Assembly: GCA_002705055.1 (NCBI GenBank)
Contig: PAHY01000016.1
Span: 61,703 to 125,702, forward strand
From: Planctomycetota bacterium
GTDB lineage: Bacteria; Planctomycetota; UBA1135
DNA length: 64,000 nt
Direction: 5' to 3'
Shown: positions 20,032 to 28,135 of the stretch, in pieces
How the letters are laid out: every line of letters starts with the position of its first letter
Position numbering within the stretch: position 1 is the stretch's first letter
Translations under genes and position numbers: made by a program
The notes under the pieces: generated by a model
Seen by the model: the letters and a program-made list of their open reading frames with translations, nothing else
Databases searched by the model: none
What the model was told of the DNA's origin: nothing

Positions 20032-21612
20032 CTAGTTGATGTTCAGGATCAGCATGTTCGAGTCGTAGGTCGTGCCGCCGGAGTTGGCGAAGACCTCGAG
20101 GTAGACGCGCAGGCCGCGGGCGCCGTTCGGCAGCTTGCGGGTGATCGAGCCGACGCCGGCCGCGCTGTTGCTACCGGTGCCGATCGTCTTGCTGGGCGAG
20201 CCGATGTTGGCGCGCTGACCACCCACGAAGGAGCCGTAGGGGTTGAGCGAGTAGCGGAACTCCCAGGCCGAGTTGCCGGGGGCGCCGGTCCAATCGTAGG
20301 TCACGTTCTGGCCGACGTTGCCCGAACCCGGGCCGCTCAGCGCGATGGTGTTGGTGACACCGTACTCCGCCTCGGTTGCTTCACGCAGCGCGCGGAAGAA
20401 GTTGGGGCGGCCGTGGCCGGACTTCTCGTCCTGGCCGGCGGACTCGATGTCGACGCAGGTCTGGAACAGCAGGCTCTCAATGTCGTCGGGCGAACCGCTG
20501 GGGTGCGCGATCATCATCATCGAGATGACGCCGTTGACGATCGGGGCCGAGAAGCTGGTGCCGCTGACGTTGCCGGCGCCGCCACCATTGGTGGTGGTGC
20601 GGACGTCTTGACCCGGCGCGGCCACGTCGACCCAAGGGCCGTAAGTGCTCCAGCTGGTGACGCTGTCCTGTTGGTTGGTGGCCGAGACGATGATCACGTC
20701 GGCGTGGTTCGAGCCGCTGACGCGGTTGCCGCCGTTGCCGGCCGACCAGCACAGCAGCGAGCCTTCGTTCTTCAGGTGCACGCCGGTGGTCTGCACCGAG
20801 CTCGAGGTGCCGCCCGAGTAGCTAACCGACACCGAGCGGGCGCCGTTGTCGGAAGCCCAGCGCGCGCCGTTGGTGAGGTTCGAGAGCGAAGCCGAACCAT
20901 TCGAGTTGTTGGTGCAGCGCACCGGCATCAGCTTGATGTCCCAGGCCATGCCGACAACACCATAGTCGTTGTTGCCGATGGCGCCGACGCAGCCGAGCGT
21001 GGCGGTGCCGTGACCGTTGATGTCATTGACCGCGCCACCGTTGGCCTGCGAGCGACGCGAGGCCGAGTTGTAGCCGGAGATCAGCGCGTCCTCGAGATCG
21101 GGGTGATCCAGGTCGACGCCGGTGTCGACGGTGCAGGCGATGAACTGGCCGTCGCCGAAGCCGAAGTCCCAAGCCTTCTCGGACTTCATCTTGGCGTGCT
21201 GCCACTGACCGCTGAAGCCGCCGTCGTTCGGGGTGGTCTCGGTGAGGTAGCAGAGCCAATCCGGCTCCGCGTACTGGTAGTCGCCGGTGGCCATCAGCCA
21301 GGCGCTCATCGAGTTCTCGTCCTGCCCATCGGGGATGATCATGACGGTCTCGTCGGTGTCCGCGACGTATTCCTTCATGCCCCACTGCTGCGCGCGGCGG
21401 GTGGCGTTTTGGTTGATCTCCAGCGCCTCGGCGCGGGTGTAGCCCTGCGCCATCAGATCCTTGACCTGCAGCGGGCGCACGATCAGGCGACCGGTGAACT
21501 CGGTCACACCGGGTGTCTCGACCCAGCGCGGGGTCGGGTCGTCGAGTTGTTGAGCAGCGGCGCTACCCAGAAGCAGCAGGCCGGCGGCGGTGGTGGTGAG
21601 GAGATGATGCAT
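20032..21612 (-). CDS. Secreted S8 subtilisin-like serine protease
   Basis: A 526-residue protein. ATG at 21612 gives a clean signal peptide ending GSAAAQQ; upstream extension of the frame is not supported. A prodomain-like region (about 25-130) precedes the catalytic domain: Asp in TVDTGVDLDHPD, His in DINGHGTATLG, oxyanion Asn in SAGNGG and Ser in SGTSFSAPIVNG. The last 105 residues (about 421-526) form a separate beta-rich module beginning TIALSGPGSGNVG. It closely resembles the C-terminal end of the protein at 61579-63816 and more weakly two others here, so it may be a sorting or attachment domain. Confidence 0.92.
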   Translation of the reverse strand: MHHLLTTTAAGLLLLGSAAAQQLDDPTPRWVETPGVTEFTGRLIVRPLQVKDLMAQGYTRAEALEINQNATRRAQQWGMKEYVADTDETVMIIPDGQDENSMSAWLMATGDYQYAEPDWLCYLTETTPNDGGFSGQWQHAKMKSEKAWDFGFGDGQFIACTVDTGVDLDHPDLEDALISGYNSASRRSQANGGAVNDINGHGTATLGCVGAIGNNDYGVVGMAWDIKLMPVRCTNNSNGSASLSNLTNGARWASDNGARSVSVSYSGGTSSSVQTTGVHLKNEGSLLCWSAGNGGNRVSGSNHADVIIVSATNQQDSVTSWSTYGPWVDVAAPGQDVRTTTNGGGAGNVSGTSFSAPIVNGVISMMMIAHPSGSPDDIESLLFQTCVDIESAGQDEKSGHGRPNFFRALREATEAEYGVTNTIALSGPGSGNVGQNVTYDWTGAPGNSAWEFRYSLNPYGSFVGGQRANIGSPSKTIGTGSNSAAGVGSITRKLPNGARGLRVYLEVFANSGGTTYDSNMLILNIN

Positions 21613-21753
21613 CGTGGAGATCCGGATTCTTGGAGGAAGCGGAGTGAATGAGGGGGACGCCGACGCGGCGCGAATCGTTCCACTATCCTGAAGGCAAAGG
21701 ATACCCCACGCGCTCACTAGCCCTGAGGATTGTGAGGGGCGCCCCGGACACCT

Positions 21754-22581
21754 ATGTTCCACCAGAATCCCGATCGCGACGCCGGCCCCCGTCGAGGCAG
21801 CGGCATGATCCAGGAATACGACATGTGGAATCCGAAGGACCTCGGCTACGGGTTCGAGTGGGACGGCCACTGGTTCTACTGGAGTCCGCCGGAGGTAGCG
21901 CCCGTCCTGCAGACGCTGCTGGTCGCGATCGGCGGAGTGCTGCTGCTGTACGGGCTCGCGCCCACCCTGCTGCGCAAGCGCTTGTTGCGGCAAGGCGTCG
22001 AAGCGGCGGTGCCCGCGCGCTTTCAGCACAGCCTGCTGCTCGGGGGAGCGCTGCTTTCCTTCGTGAACCTGCTGCGCGCTGACGAGGACTTCCTCGCTTT
22101 CGCCGAGCCCTGGCTGATCCTGTCCTTTCTCGTCGTTCTGACGCGCCCGACGATCGGCAAGACCGCCGCCCGGCAGGTGGGCGTCACGAAGGCCCTGGCC
22201 TTCCTCGTTCTCACGGCGATGTCGACGGTGTGCGCGCTCCCCGGCGAGGCGCTGGCTCAGGGTGCCCTTCTTGCTGCGCCCGTGGGCCTGCTCGCCGCGG
22301 CCGTCGCACTGCGCCGCCGTCGCCGCCCGCCCGCGCACCTCGCCAGTGCGACCGCTGCCTGGACCTCTCTGGGAACCGTCCCGGCGGTCGTGCTGGCGCT
22401 CGCGATCGCCGTCGAGTGGTTTCCCTTTGACCCGCACCACACCGGGCCCTTCCTCGTCTTCCTCGTCACCTTGCCGCTTCTGCTGGGCGTCGGCTTCGCC
22501 ATGACCCTGCTCGTGCTCGCCGAGCCTCATCTGGTCGCGGATCGGCCCGGCCGGAAACCGCTGCGCGAACAGGAGGCATGA
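21754..22581 (+). CDS. Polytopic membrane protein of unknown function
   Basis: A 275-residue protein with about six predicted hydrophobic segments after a hydrophilic, Trp/Tyr-rich N terminus (WNPKDLGYGFEWDGHWFYWSP) and a charged C-terminal tail. No family is recognised. ATG 21754 is the first start; an internal ATG at 21805 is possible. It is divergent from the subtilase; the 141-nt interval (21613-21753) presumably has both promoters but no convincing box pair. It is the first of four closely spaced plus-strand genes ending with the MscS channel. Confidence 0.65.
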   Translation: MFHQNPDRDAGPRRGSGMIQEYDMWNPKDLGYGFEWDGHWFYWSPPEVAPVLQTLLVAIGGVLLLYGLAPTLLRKRLLRQGVEAAVPARFQHSLLLGGALLSFVNLLRADEDFLAFAEPWLILSFLVVLTRPTIGKTAARQVGVTKALAFLVLTAMSTVCALPGEALAQGALLAAPVGLLAAAVALRRRRRPPAHLASATAAWTSLGTVPAVVLALAIAVEWFPFDPHHTGPFLVFLVTLPLLLGVGFAMTLLVLAEPHLVADRPGRKPLREQEA

Positions 22582-22626
22582 GCGCGCGCATCATGCAGTT
22601 CGGCGAACCGAGCGCGGAGCTCTGGT

Positions 22627-23013
22627 ATGGGCCGGCTCGACGACTCAGCTGTGGCAATGAGAATCTGGGCGCTGCTCGTGGCGCTGGTCTTCGGCCTCAG
22701 CGTGGCGATGCTGCTGCGTCGCGGGCGCGTGCTGCGGCCCTGGCTGCCGGCGACGCGCCTGCTGCTGGCCATTCCTCTCGCTGGGCTGGGCGTCGCGATC
22801 TCGAACTGGGAGAACTCGCTCGCCGCGATGACGGGCCTCATCGCCCTGCCGATCGTGCTCTCCGACCTCGTTGCCCTCTTTCTGCTTCGCCACGAGGGCT
22901 CCGCCGCAGCAAGCGAGTGGGCGCGGGGCGCCGGAGGCTGGCTGGGCATGCTGCTCATCCCCTATGTGGTGGGCCTCAGCTGGAGCCTGCTCGACGGCAC
23001 CCTGCTGGCCTAG
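22627..23013 (+). CDS. Small membrane protein of unknown function
   Basis: A 128-residue protein with four hydrophobic segments (about 11-30, 42-58, 66-86 and 104-122). The start ATG 22627 could be replaced by ATG 22657 (MRIWALL), which begins directly at the first membrane segment. The alternative overlapping frame is arginine/alanine-rich and looks like GC shadow. No family is recognised. It lies 45 nt after one membrane-protein gene and 33 nt before the nuclease gene. Confidence 0.6.
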   Translation: MGRLDDSAVAMRIWALLVALVFGLSVAMLLRRGRVLRPWLPATRLLLAIPLAGLGVAISNWENSLAAMTGLIALPIVLSDLVALFLLRHEGSAAASEWARGAGGWLGMLLIPYVVGLSWSLLDGTLLA

Positions 23014-23046
23014 AAGCTGCACCCACCCGGCAGCTAGAATCCACCC

Positions 23047-23964
23047 ATGGCGGCGACGGAGCTGAAGTGCGAACTTTCCTGGTCGGCGAGCCGGGCCAAG
23101 GAGTTTGAGCGCTGCAAGCGGGAGTACTGGTACTCGCGCTATGCCTCGTGGGGCTGGTGGACCGAGCGCCCACGCGCGCAGAAGTTCGAGATCATGGTCC
23201 ACAAGAACCTGACCTCGCTGCCCGCTTTTACCGGCGACGTGATCCACCGCGCGATCGAGCGCTGGTTTCAGCTGCGCCGCGCCGGCTCGACCATGAACGC
23301 CACCGAGCTGATGGAAGAAGCCATCAACCTCTTTCGCACCGGCTGGCGGCAGTCCTCGACCGACGCATGGGAAGAGCGGCCCAACAAGTCGACGCACCTC
23401 TTCGAGCATCACTACCAGCACGAGATCAGCAAGGAGCGCACCGAGCACGCCCGCAAGCTGATCGAGGTCGCGACGCGCTACTTCTGTGAATCGCCGGCGC
23501 TCGAGCCGGTGCGGGCGGCCGCGCCGGACGACTGGCTGGCGGTCGAGTCGCTCGACACCTACCAGTACCTGGGCACCAAGGTCTACGCCGTGCCCGACTT
23601 CGCCTACGGCGCCAACGAGAAGGTCCACATCTGGGACTGGAAGACCGGCCGGCCGCGCGAGGACGACATCTTCCAGCTGCACACTTACGCGCTCTACGCC
23701 TGCGAGAAGTGGCAGACGGATCCGGAGGACATCACGCTCTACGCCGCTTACCTCGGCGAGCAGGAAGTGCAGACCATCCCGGTGCAGATCGACAAGCTGT
23801 CCGAAGCGCAGGACCGGATGTCGATGTCCCTGCGCGAGATGATGGACGTCCACTACGACCCGGACGTCGACGATCTGATGATGGACAACTGGCCCACCAG
23901 CGGGGCGCCCGAGGCCTGCCGCTTCTGTCGCTACCAGGGCATCTGTGATGGCGCGGCAAGCTGA
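23047..23964 (+). CDS. PD-(D/E)XK nuclease with four-cysteine Fe-S signature (Cas4/AddB-like)
   Basis: A 305-residue protein. The N terminus has the RecB-family start SWSASRAKEFERCKREYW, then GDVIHRAIE (motif with His), AVPDFAYG (Asp), IWDWKTG (the D-x-K core) and FQLHTYALYA (Gln motif). Cys23 plus Cys291, Cys294 and Cys300 reproduce the cysteine staple that holds a [4Fe-4S] cluster in Cas4, AddB and Dna2-type nucleases. It probably processes single-stranded or broken DNA. No helicase or cas gene is adjacent, so it is a stand-alone enzyme. Its end overlaps the MscS gene. Confidence 0.85.
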   Translation: MAATELKCELSWSASRAKEFERCKREYWYSRYASWGWWTERPRAQKFEIMVHKNLTSLPAFTGDVIHRAIERWFQLRRAGSTMNATELMEEAINLFRTGWRQSSTDAWEERPNKSTHLFEHHYQHEISKERTEHARKLIEVATRYFCESPALEPVRAAAPDDWLAVESLDTYQYLGTKVYAVPDFAYGANEKVHIWDWKTGRPREDDIFQLHTYALYACEKWQTDPEDITLYAAYLGEQEVQTIPVQIDKLSEAQDRMSMSLREMMDVHYDPDVDDLMMDNWPTSGAPEACRFCRYQGICDGAAS

Positions 23965-25231
23965 GGAAGCGGAAGCGATTCCGCTGCCGGGCTGGGACTG
24001 GCTCACCGAGCAGGTGCGCGAGCTCAGCGACGGGCAGTACTGGGTTGTGCTGCTGATCGTGCTGGCCACGGCGGTGGCCGCGCATTTCCTGGCGCGGCGG
24101 GTCCTGGTTGGCGCCATGCGCAAGCTGGCCGAGCGCACCTCGATTCACTGGGACAACCTGCTGATCGAGAACAAGGTCTTCGCGCGTCTCGCCGGGGTCG
24201 CGCCGGCGCTGGTGGTCTACGCCTGGGCCGGGCTGCTCTTCCCCGACGACAGCGACGCCGAAGCGCTCACCCGCAAGCTGGCGCTGGCCTACATGTTCCT
24301 GGTCGGCGGGCGGGTGATCAGCGCGCTGTTCGACGCGATCCGCGCCGCGCTCGAAGCCGACGAGACCACCGACACCACCGCGATGCGCAGCTACTTCCAG
24401 CTGGCGAAGATCGTGCTGTGGGCGGTGGTGGGCATCCTGGTCGTCGCCGAGCTGCTCGAGCGTGACCCGACCAGTCTGCTGACCGGCCTGGGCGCCCTGA
24501 TGACGGTCATCCTGCTCGTCTTCAAGGACTCGATCCTGGGCTTCGTCGCCAGCATTCAGCTGACCCGCGACGACCTCGTGCGCAAGGGTGACTGGATCGA
24601 GGTGCCCGGCTTTGGCGCCGACGGCGACGTGATGGAAGTCACGCTGCACGCCGTCAAGGTGCGCAACTGGGACAAGACCATCGTCACCGTGCCGACGCCG
24701 GCGCTGGTCACTGGCGGCTTCAAGAACTGGCGCGGAATGAGCGACTCGGGCGGGCGCCGGATCAAGCGCGCGGTCACCGTCGACATGAACAGCGTGCGCT
24801 TCCTCGACGAAGAGCTGCTCGCTTCCCTGAAGAAGGTGCAGTACATCCAGCAGTACCTCGACGACAAGGTGGCCGAGGTCCAGAGCTGGAACACCGAGCA
24901 GAAGGTCGACGAGAGCAGCTTGGTCAACGGGCGCCGGCTGACCAATCTGGGCACCTTCCGGGCCTACGTGCAGGCCTATCTGAAGAACCATCCGCAGATC
25001 AGCCAGGACATGACCTTCCTGGTGCGGCAGCTCGCGCCCGGGCCCGAGGGCGTGCCGATCGAGATCTACGTGTTCTCGAAGGAGCAGCGCTGGGTGCAGT
25101 ACGAAGGCATCATCGGCGACATCTTCGACCACCTCCTGGCGGTGCTCCCCGAGTTTGATCTGCGCGTGTTCCAGGCGCCGGCCGGCGCCGATCTGCGCGC
25201 TATTGGATCGTGCTCATCGTCACCGGACTGA
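23948..25231 (+). CDS. MscS-family mechanosensitive ion channel
   Basis: A 427-residue protein. Several N-terminal membrane segments lead to the pore-lining helix and MscS beta domain: LLTGLGALMTVILLVFKDSI, then LVRKGDWIEVPGFGADGDVMEVTLHAVKVRNWD, and VPTPALVTGGFKNW. The long cytoplasmic C terminus ending DLRVFQAPAG resembles the YbdG/YnaI branch. It would release solutes on osmotic downshock. ATG 23948 or GTG 23945 overlaps the nuclease gene by 17-20 nt, indicating coupling. The 3' end overlaps the convergent DM13 gene by 32 nt. Confidence 0.88.
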   Translation: MARQAEEAEAIPLPGWDWLTEQVRELSDGQYWVVLLIVLATAVAAHFLARRVLVGAMRKLAERTSIHWDNLLIENKVFARLAGVAPALVVYAWAGLLFPDDSDAEALTRKLALAYMFLVGGRVISALFDAIRAALEADETTDTTAMRSYFQLAKIVLWAVVGILVVAELLERDPTSLLTGLGALMTVILLVFKDSILGFVASIQLTRDDLVRKGDWIEVPGFGADGDVMEVTLHAVKVRNWDKTIVTVPTPALVTGGFKNWRGMSDSGGRRIKRAVTVDMNSVRFLDEELLASLKKVQYIQQYLDDKVAEVQSWNTEQKVDESSLVNGRRLTNLGTFRAYVQAYLKNHPQISQDMTFLVRQLAPGPEGVPIEIYVFSKEQRWVQYEGIIGDIFDHLLAVLPEFDLRVFQAPAGADLRAIGSCSSSPD

Positions 25232-26246
25232 GCTTGCCGGTGGCGAGGTCGGCGGACTGCATCCAGACCGTGATCCCGGTGCTCCCGCTGGGAATCGGCA
25301 GGCGCAGGTAGCCCGCGCCGTTCACCCAGGCGGTCGTATTGGGCAGCCGGCGAATCGGCAGGCTGAGATCGACGATGCCCAGCGGCGTGTTGGTGGGCCC
25401 GCTGCCGTTCAGCGAGTAGGCCGTCACGATCGGGCTGTTCGAAGTTGCGCCGTCGAAGCGCACTTCCGTCACCGCGCCGGCGCGCAGCGTACCGGGGTCG
25501 TGCGAGAAGACCGGCGCAAAGGTGCCGGAGCCGAAGTTGGCGCCCGCAGCCTCACACCAGACTGAGATCGCGTGGTAGTCATTCACCGTCTCGCCGGCGG
25601 GCAGGTCGTAGGTCACGGTGTCGCCGCTGTACGGCATGCCCAGCAGGTCGCCGCTGATACGCAAGCCCTGCGCGATCGAGGCGTTGGTGTCTTCCTCCGC
25701 GAGGATCACGTAGACCTCAATCCCCAGGCCGTCGTAGTCAAAGTCGTCGATGCGCACGGTGTTGTGATCGACGATCGTGGCGATGCCATCGACCTGGTGG
25801 GCGAGTGTGCTCAGATCCGCCTGCCAACCGGCCCGCGGGTGCTCGAACAGGCCCGATCCGAAGTTGGCGCCGGCGGCCACGCACCAGATCGAAACCGCGC
25901 GATAGTCGCGGGTGGTTTCGCCGGCGGGAAGGTCGAGGACCAGCGAGTCGTTGTTGAAGACGGTGCCGACCAAGTCCGGGCCGACCGCCAGACCATTCTG
26001 GAAAGCGGCGTTGCTGTCGCCGGTCGCCAGCGTGACGCGCACCTCGATGCCGAGTCCGTCATAGCTGAAGTTGTCGAGACGGATCGTGTCGTCATCGACG
26101 ACGGTCACGACGCCGCGGACATCGTGCGCGAGCATCGAGAGTTCGGCCTGCCAGCCGCTGCGATCGGTCTGCGCGGTGCTTGCCCCGGTCAGCGTGAGCG
26201 CCGCCATGAGGGCGAGGGGACGGAGTTTCATCCAGGTGAACATCAC
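25200..26246 (-). CDS. Secreted protein with two DM13-like domains and shared C-terminal module
   Basis: A 348-residue protein with a signal peptide (ALTLTGASTAQ). Two tandem repeats of about 100 residues follow. Each has the pattern LAHxVxGxxTxVD, DDFDYDGLGIEV, YDLPAGETxxDY, xISVWCxAAGANFGSGxF, with one conserved Cys, matching the DM13 domain proposed to bind haem or take part in redox. The last 100 residues resemble the C-terminal module of the subtilase and other secreted proteins here. Starts at 26243 or 26231 (MKLRPLALM) are equally credible. It may be the last gene of the ZIP-SPFH operon (61-nt gap). Confidence 0.8.
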   Translation of the reverse strand: MMFTWMKLRPLALMAALTLTGASTAQTDRSGWQAELSMLAHDVRGVVTVVDDDTIRLDNFSYDGLGIEVRVTLATGDSNAAFQNGLAVGPDLVGTVFNNDSLVLDLPAGETTRDYRAVSIWCVAAGANFGSGLFEHPRAGWQADLSTLAHQVDGIATIVDHNTVRIDDFDYDGLGIEVYVILAEEDTNASIAQGLRISGDLLGMPYSGDTVTYDLPAGETVNDYHAISVWCEAAGANFGSGTFAPVFSHDPGTLRAGAVTEVRFDGATSNSPIVTAYSLNGSGPTNTPLGIVDLSLPIRRLPNTTAWVNGAGYLRLPIPSGSTGITVWMQSADLATGKLSPVTMSTIQ

Positions 26247-26307
26247 CCTTGTACCCTACGAACTGTCCGCGCGTCCATCCTCACGGATGTATCACGGGCC
26301 GAAGTCT

Positions 26308-27228
26308 CTACTTCGTCGGCAGATAGAAGCGTTCGCTCTTTCCGGCCGGGACGCGCGGCAGGACCGTGACGCGGGCCCGGCCGAGGATGTCCTCGATCGA
26401 CTGCAGCCACATGCGCTGCATGCCCAGCGCGCGGTTCTGCTGCATGCTCTCCGAAAGAGCGTGGAAGGCCTTTGCCCAACCCTGCGCCCGACTGAGGATC
26501 TCGGTGCGTTCGGTCTCGGCCTGCTGCACGATGCGATCGGCCTCGGCGCGCGCAAACGGCAGCGCGGTGAACCGCGCGCCTTTCGCTTCGGAAAGCTGCT
26601 GCTCGCGGTAGGACTTGGCGCTCGTCACCTCGTTGAAGGCGTTCTGCACCTCGGGCGGCGGCGCGACCTCGGTGAGGTTGAAGGAGGTCAGCGTGATGCC
26701 CAGCTGACTGGCCACGGCCTGCGCCTGCACGCGCGACATGACTTCGTTGCGCAGCTGCGTCTTGCCGGTCGACAGCACTTCGTCGACTCCCATCACAGCG
26801 ATGCTCTCGGTCATGGCCGCTTCGGCGATCCGCCGCAGCACCAGGTCACGCGACAGCCCGTTGGCAAGATTCGACATGCCGTACAGGTACTGCACCGGAT
26901 CGGTGATCGTGTAGTTCAGCGTCACCTCCATCTTGACGATGTTGGTGTCGCCGGTGAGCCACTCGCGGCGCGTCGGGTCCATGTTCTCGGCGCCGAGCTG
27001 CTCCATGTAGGTGAAGCCCACGGGCATCGAACGGCTGACCGCCGTCTTCAGCTTCTCGATGCGCTCCATCGGCCACGGCAGACTCAGGTGGAAGCCCGGG
27101 CCGACGGTCCGCACGACTTTGCCGAAGCGATGCACCAGGCCGGTCTCATCCTGCGCGACGGTCCAGGTGGACGTCGACAGCAGAGCGAGCACCGCGCCCA
27201 CTGCGATCGCGCGTCGGATCCAGCGCAT
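26308..27228 (-). CDS. hflK: HflK-like SPFH (band 7) protein
   Basis: A 306-residue protein. An N-terminal membrane anchor (about 5-25) is followed by an SPFH domain: ETGLVHRFGKVVRTVGPGFH, LTGDTNIVKMEVTLNYTITDP and YLYGMSNL match HflK (compare the LTxDENVV...YRVTDP pattern). A coiled-coil region rich in Ala/Glu/Arg follows (about 200-270). HflK and HflC form a membrane cage around the FtsH protease and modulate it. The start ATG is 1 nt after the hflC-like stop. The family is also linked to lipid microdomains. The operon here is unusual for its metal-transport genes. Confidence 0.85.
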   Translation of the reverse strand: MRWIRRAIAVGAVLALLSTSTWTVAQDETGLVHRFGKVVRTVGPGFHLSLPWPMERIEKLKTAVSRSMPVGFTYMEQLGAENMDPTRREWLTGDTNIVKMEVTLNYTITDPVQYLYGMSNLANGLSRDLVLRRIAEAAMTESIAVMGVDEVLSTGKTQLRNEVMSRVQAQAVASQLGITLTSFNLTEVAPPPEVQNAFNEVTSAKSYREQQLSEAKGARFTALPFARAEADRIVQQAETERTEILSRAQGWAKAFHALSESMQQNRALGMQRMWLQSIEDILGRARVTVLPRVPAGKSERFYLPTK

Positions 27229-27229
27229 C

Positions 27230-28135
27230 TCAGTCGCCGCCCTCCGCGGCTGGGGCGGGCAGGGTTCCCAAGGCCTGCAGCAGCGGGTGATCCGCCGGCA
27301 GCACGATCAGGTTGTCATTGCCGGCGAAGGACTGCTCGGCGGCTTCGAGCTGGCGCAGGAACTGATACAGCTCCGGGTCGGCGGTGTAGGCATCGTTGTA
27401 GATGCGGTTCGCCTCGGCGTTGGCGGTGCCGATGATCTCGGCGGCGCGCCGGCGGGCGTCGGCCAGCAGCTCGGCCTCTTCGCGGTCGGTCTGCGCCTTG
27501 ATCTTGTCGTACTCTTCCTTGCCCTCGGCGCGGAAGCCGGCCGAGATCGTCTGCCGGTCCTGCTCCATTCGGTTGAACACCGCACGTTTGTTCTGATCCG
27601 GGAAGTTCAGCCGCTTCACCTGGAAGCTGGCAATGCGCAGGCCCATGCGGTTGGCCTGCACGCGCTCGGCCGCCGCGGCCTGCAGATCGACCGCGATCCG
27701 CGCCAGCCCGCTTTGCTCGCCTTCAATGGTGAGGATGTCGGCGAAGTCGTAGGAGGACAGCACATCACCGACCACCGAACGCAGCACCTCGCTGAGGCGC
27801 GCTTCGGCGCCGCCGCGCGAACTGACGGCCTTGTAGAACTGCAGCGGGTCGTCGACCGCCCAAACCAGGAAGCTGTCCACCAGCAGGTTCTTCTTGTCCT
27901 GGGTCAGATAGTTGCCCGGCTCGGGGTCGAGCAGGTGCATGCGCATATCGATCGGCACCACCGAGTCGATCGGGCTGGGCAGCTTGAAGTGCAGGCCGGC
28001 ATTCTCGACCACGCGCACCGGCTTGCCGAAGCGCGTGACGACGGCGTGGCTGCCCTCGGTGACCTGGAAGCTCGCGAGCAGGAGCATCAGGACGGCGAGC
28101 GCGGCAAAGGGAATCCAGCGGCGTTTCATGGTCAT
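27230..28135 (-). CDS. hflC: HflC-like SPFH (band 7) protein
   Basis: A 301-residue protein close to HflC: N-terminal anchor, SHAVVTRFGKPVRVVENAGLH, LTQDKKNLLVDSFLVWAV, NRMEQDRQTISAGFRAEGKEE and the late ADPELYQFLRQLEAAEQSF segment all have HflC counterparts. ATG at 28135 overlaps the upstream stop as ATGA. ATG at 28129 sits at better spacing behind GAGGAGG, so the true start may be six nt later. HflC pairs with HflK; here two HflK-like partners exist, the next gene and the SPFH part of the upstream fusion. Confidence 0.88.
   Translation of the reverse strand: MTMKRRWIPFAALAVLMLLLASFQVTEGSHAVVTRFGKPVRVVENAGLHFKLPSPIDSVVPIDMRMHLLDPEPGNYLTQDKKNLLVDSFLVWAVDDPLQFYKAVSSRGGAEARLSEVLRSVVGDVLSSYDFADILTIEGEQSGLARIAVDLQAAAAERVQANRMGLRIASFQVKRLNFPDQNKRAVFNRMEQDRQTISAGFRAEGKEEYDKIKAQTDREEAELLADARRRAAEIIGTANAEANRIYNDAYTADPELYQFLRQLEAAEQSFAGNDNLIVLPADHPLLQALGTLPAPAAEGGD

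Noticed and set aside
19828..21651. Plus-strand frame of 607 codons over the subtilase
   Set aside because: Val/Arg/Ala-rich shadow; the subtilase on the other strand has all catalytic motifs.
22578..23108. Alternative 176-codon frame over the small membrane protein
   Set aside because: Arg/Ala/Gly-rich shadow; the chosen frame has regular membrane segments.
23047..23964. Nuclease as part of a CRISPR-Cas adaptation module
   Set aside because: No cas1/cas2 and no direct-repeat array with spacers anywhere in the window.
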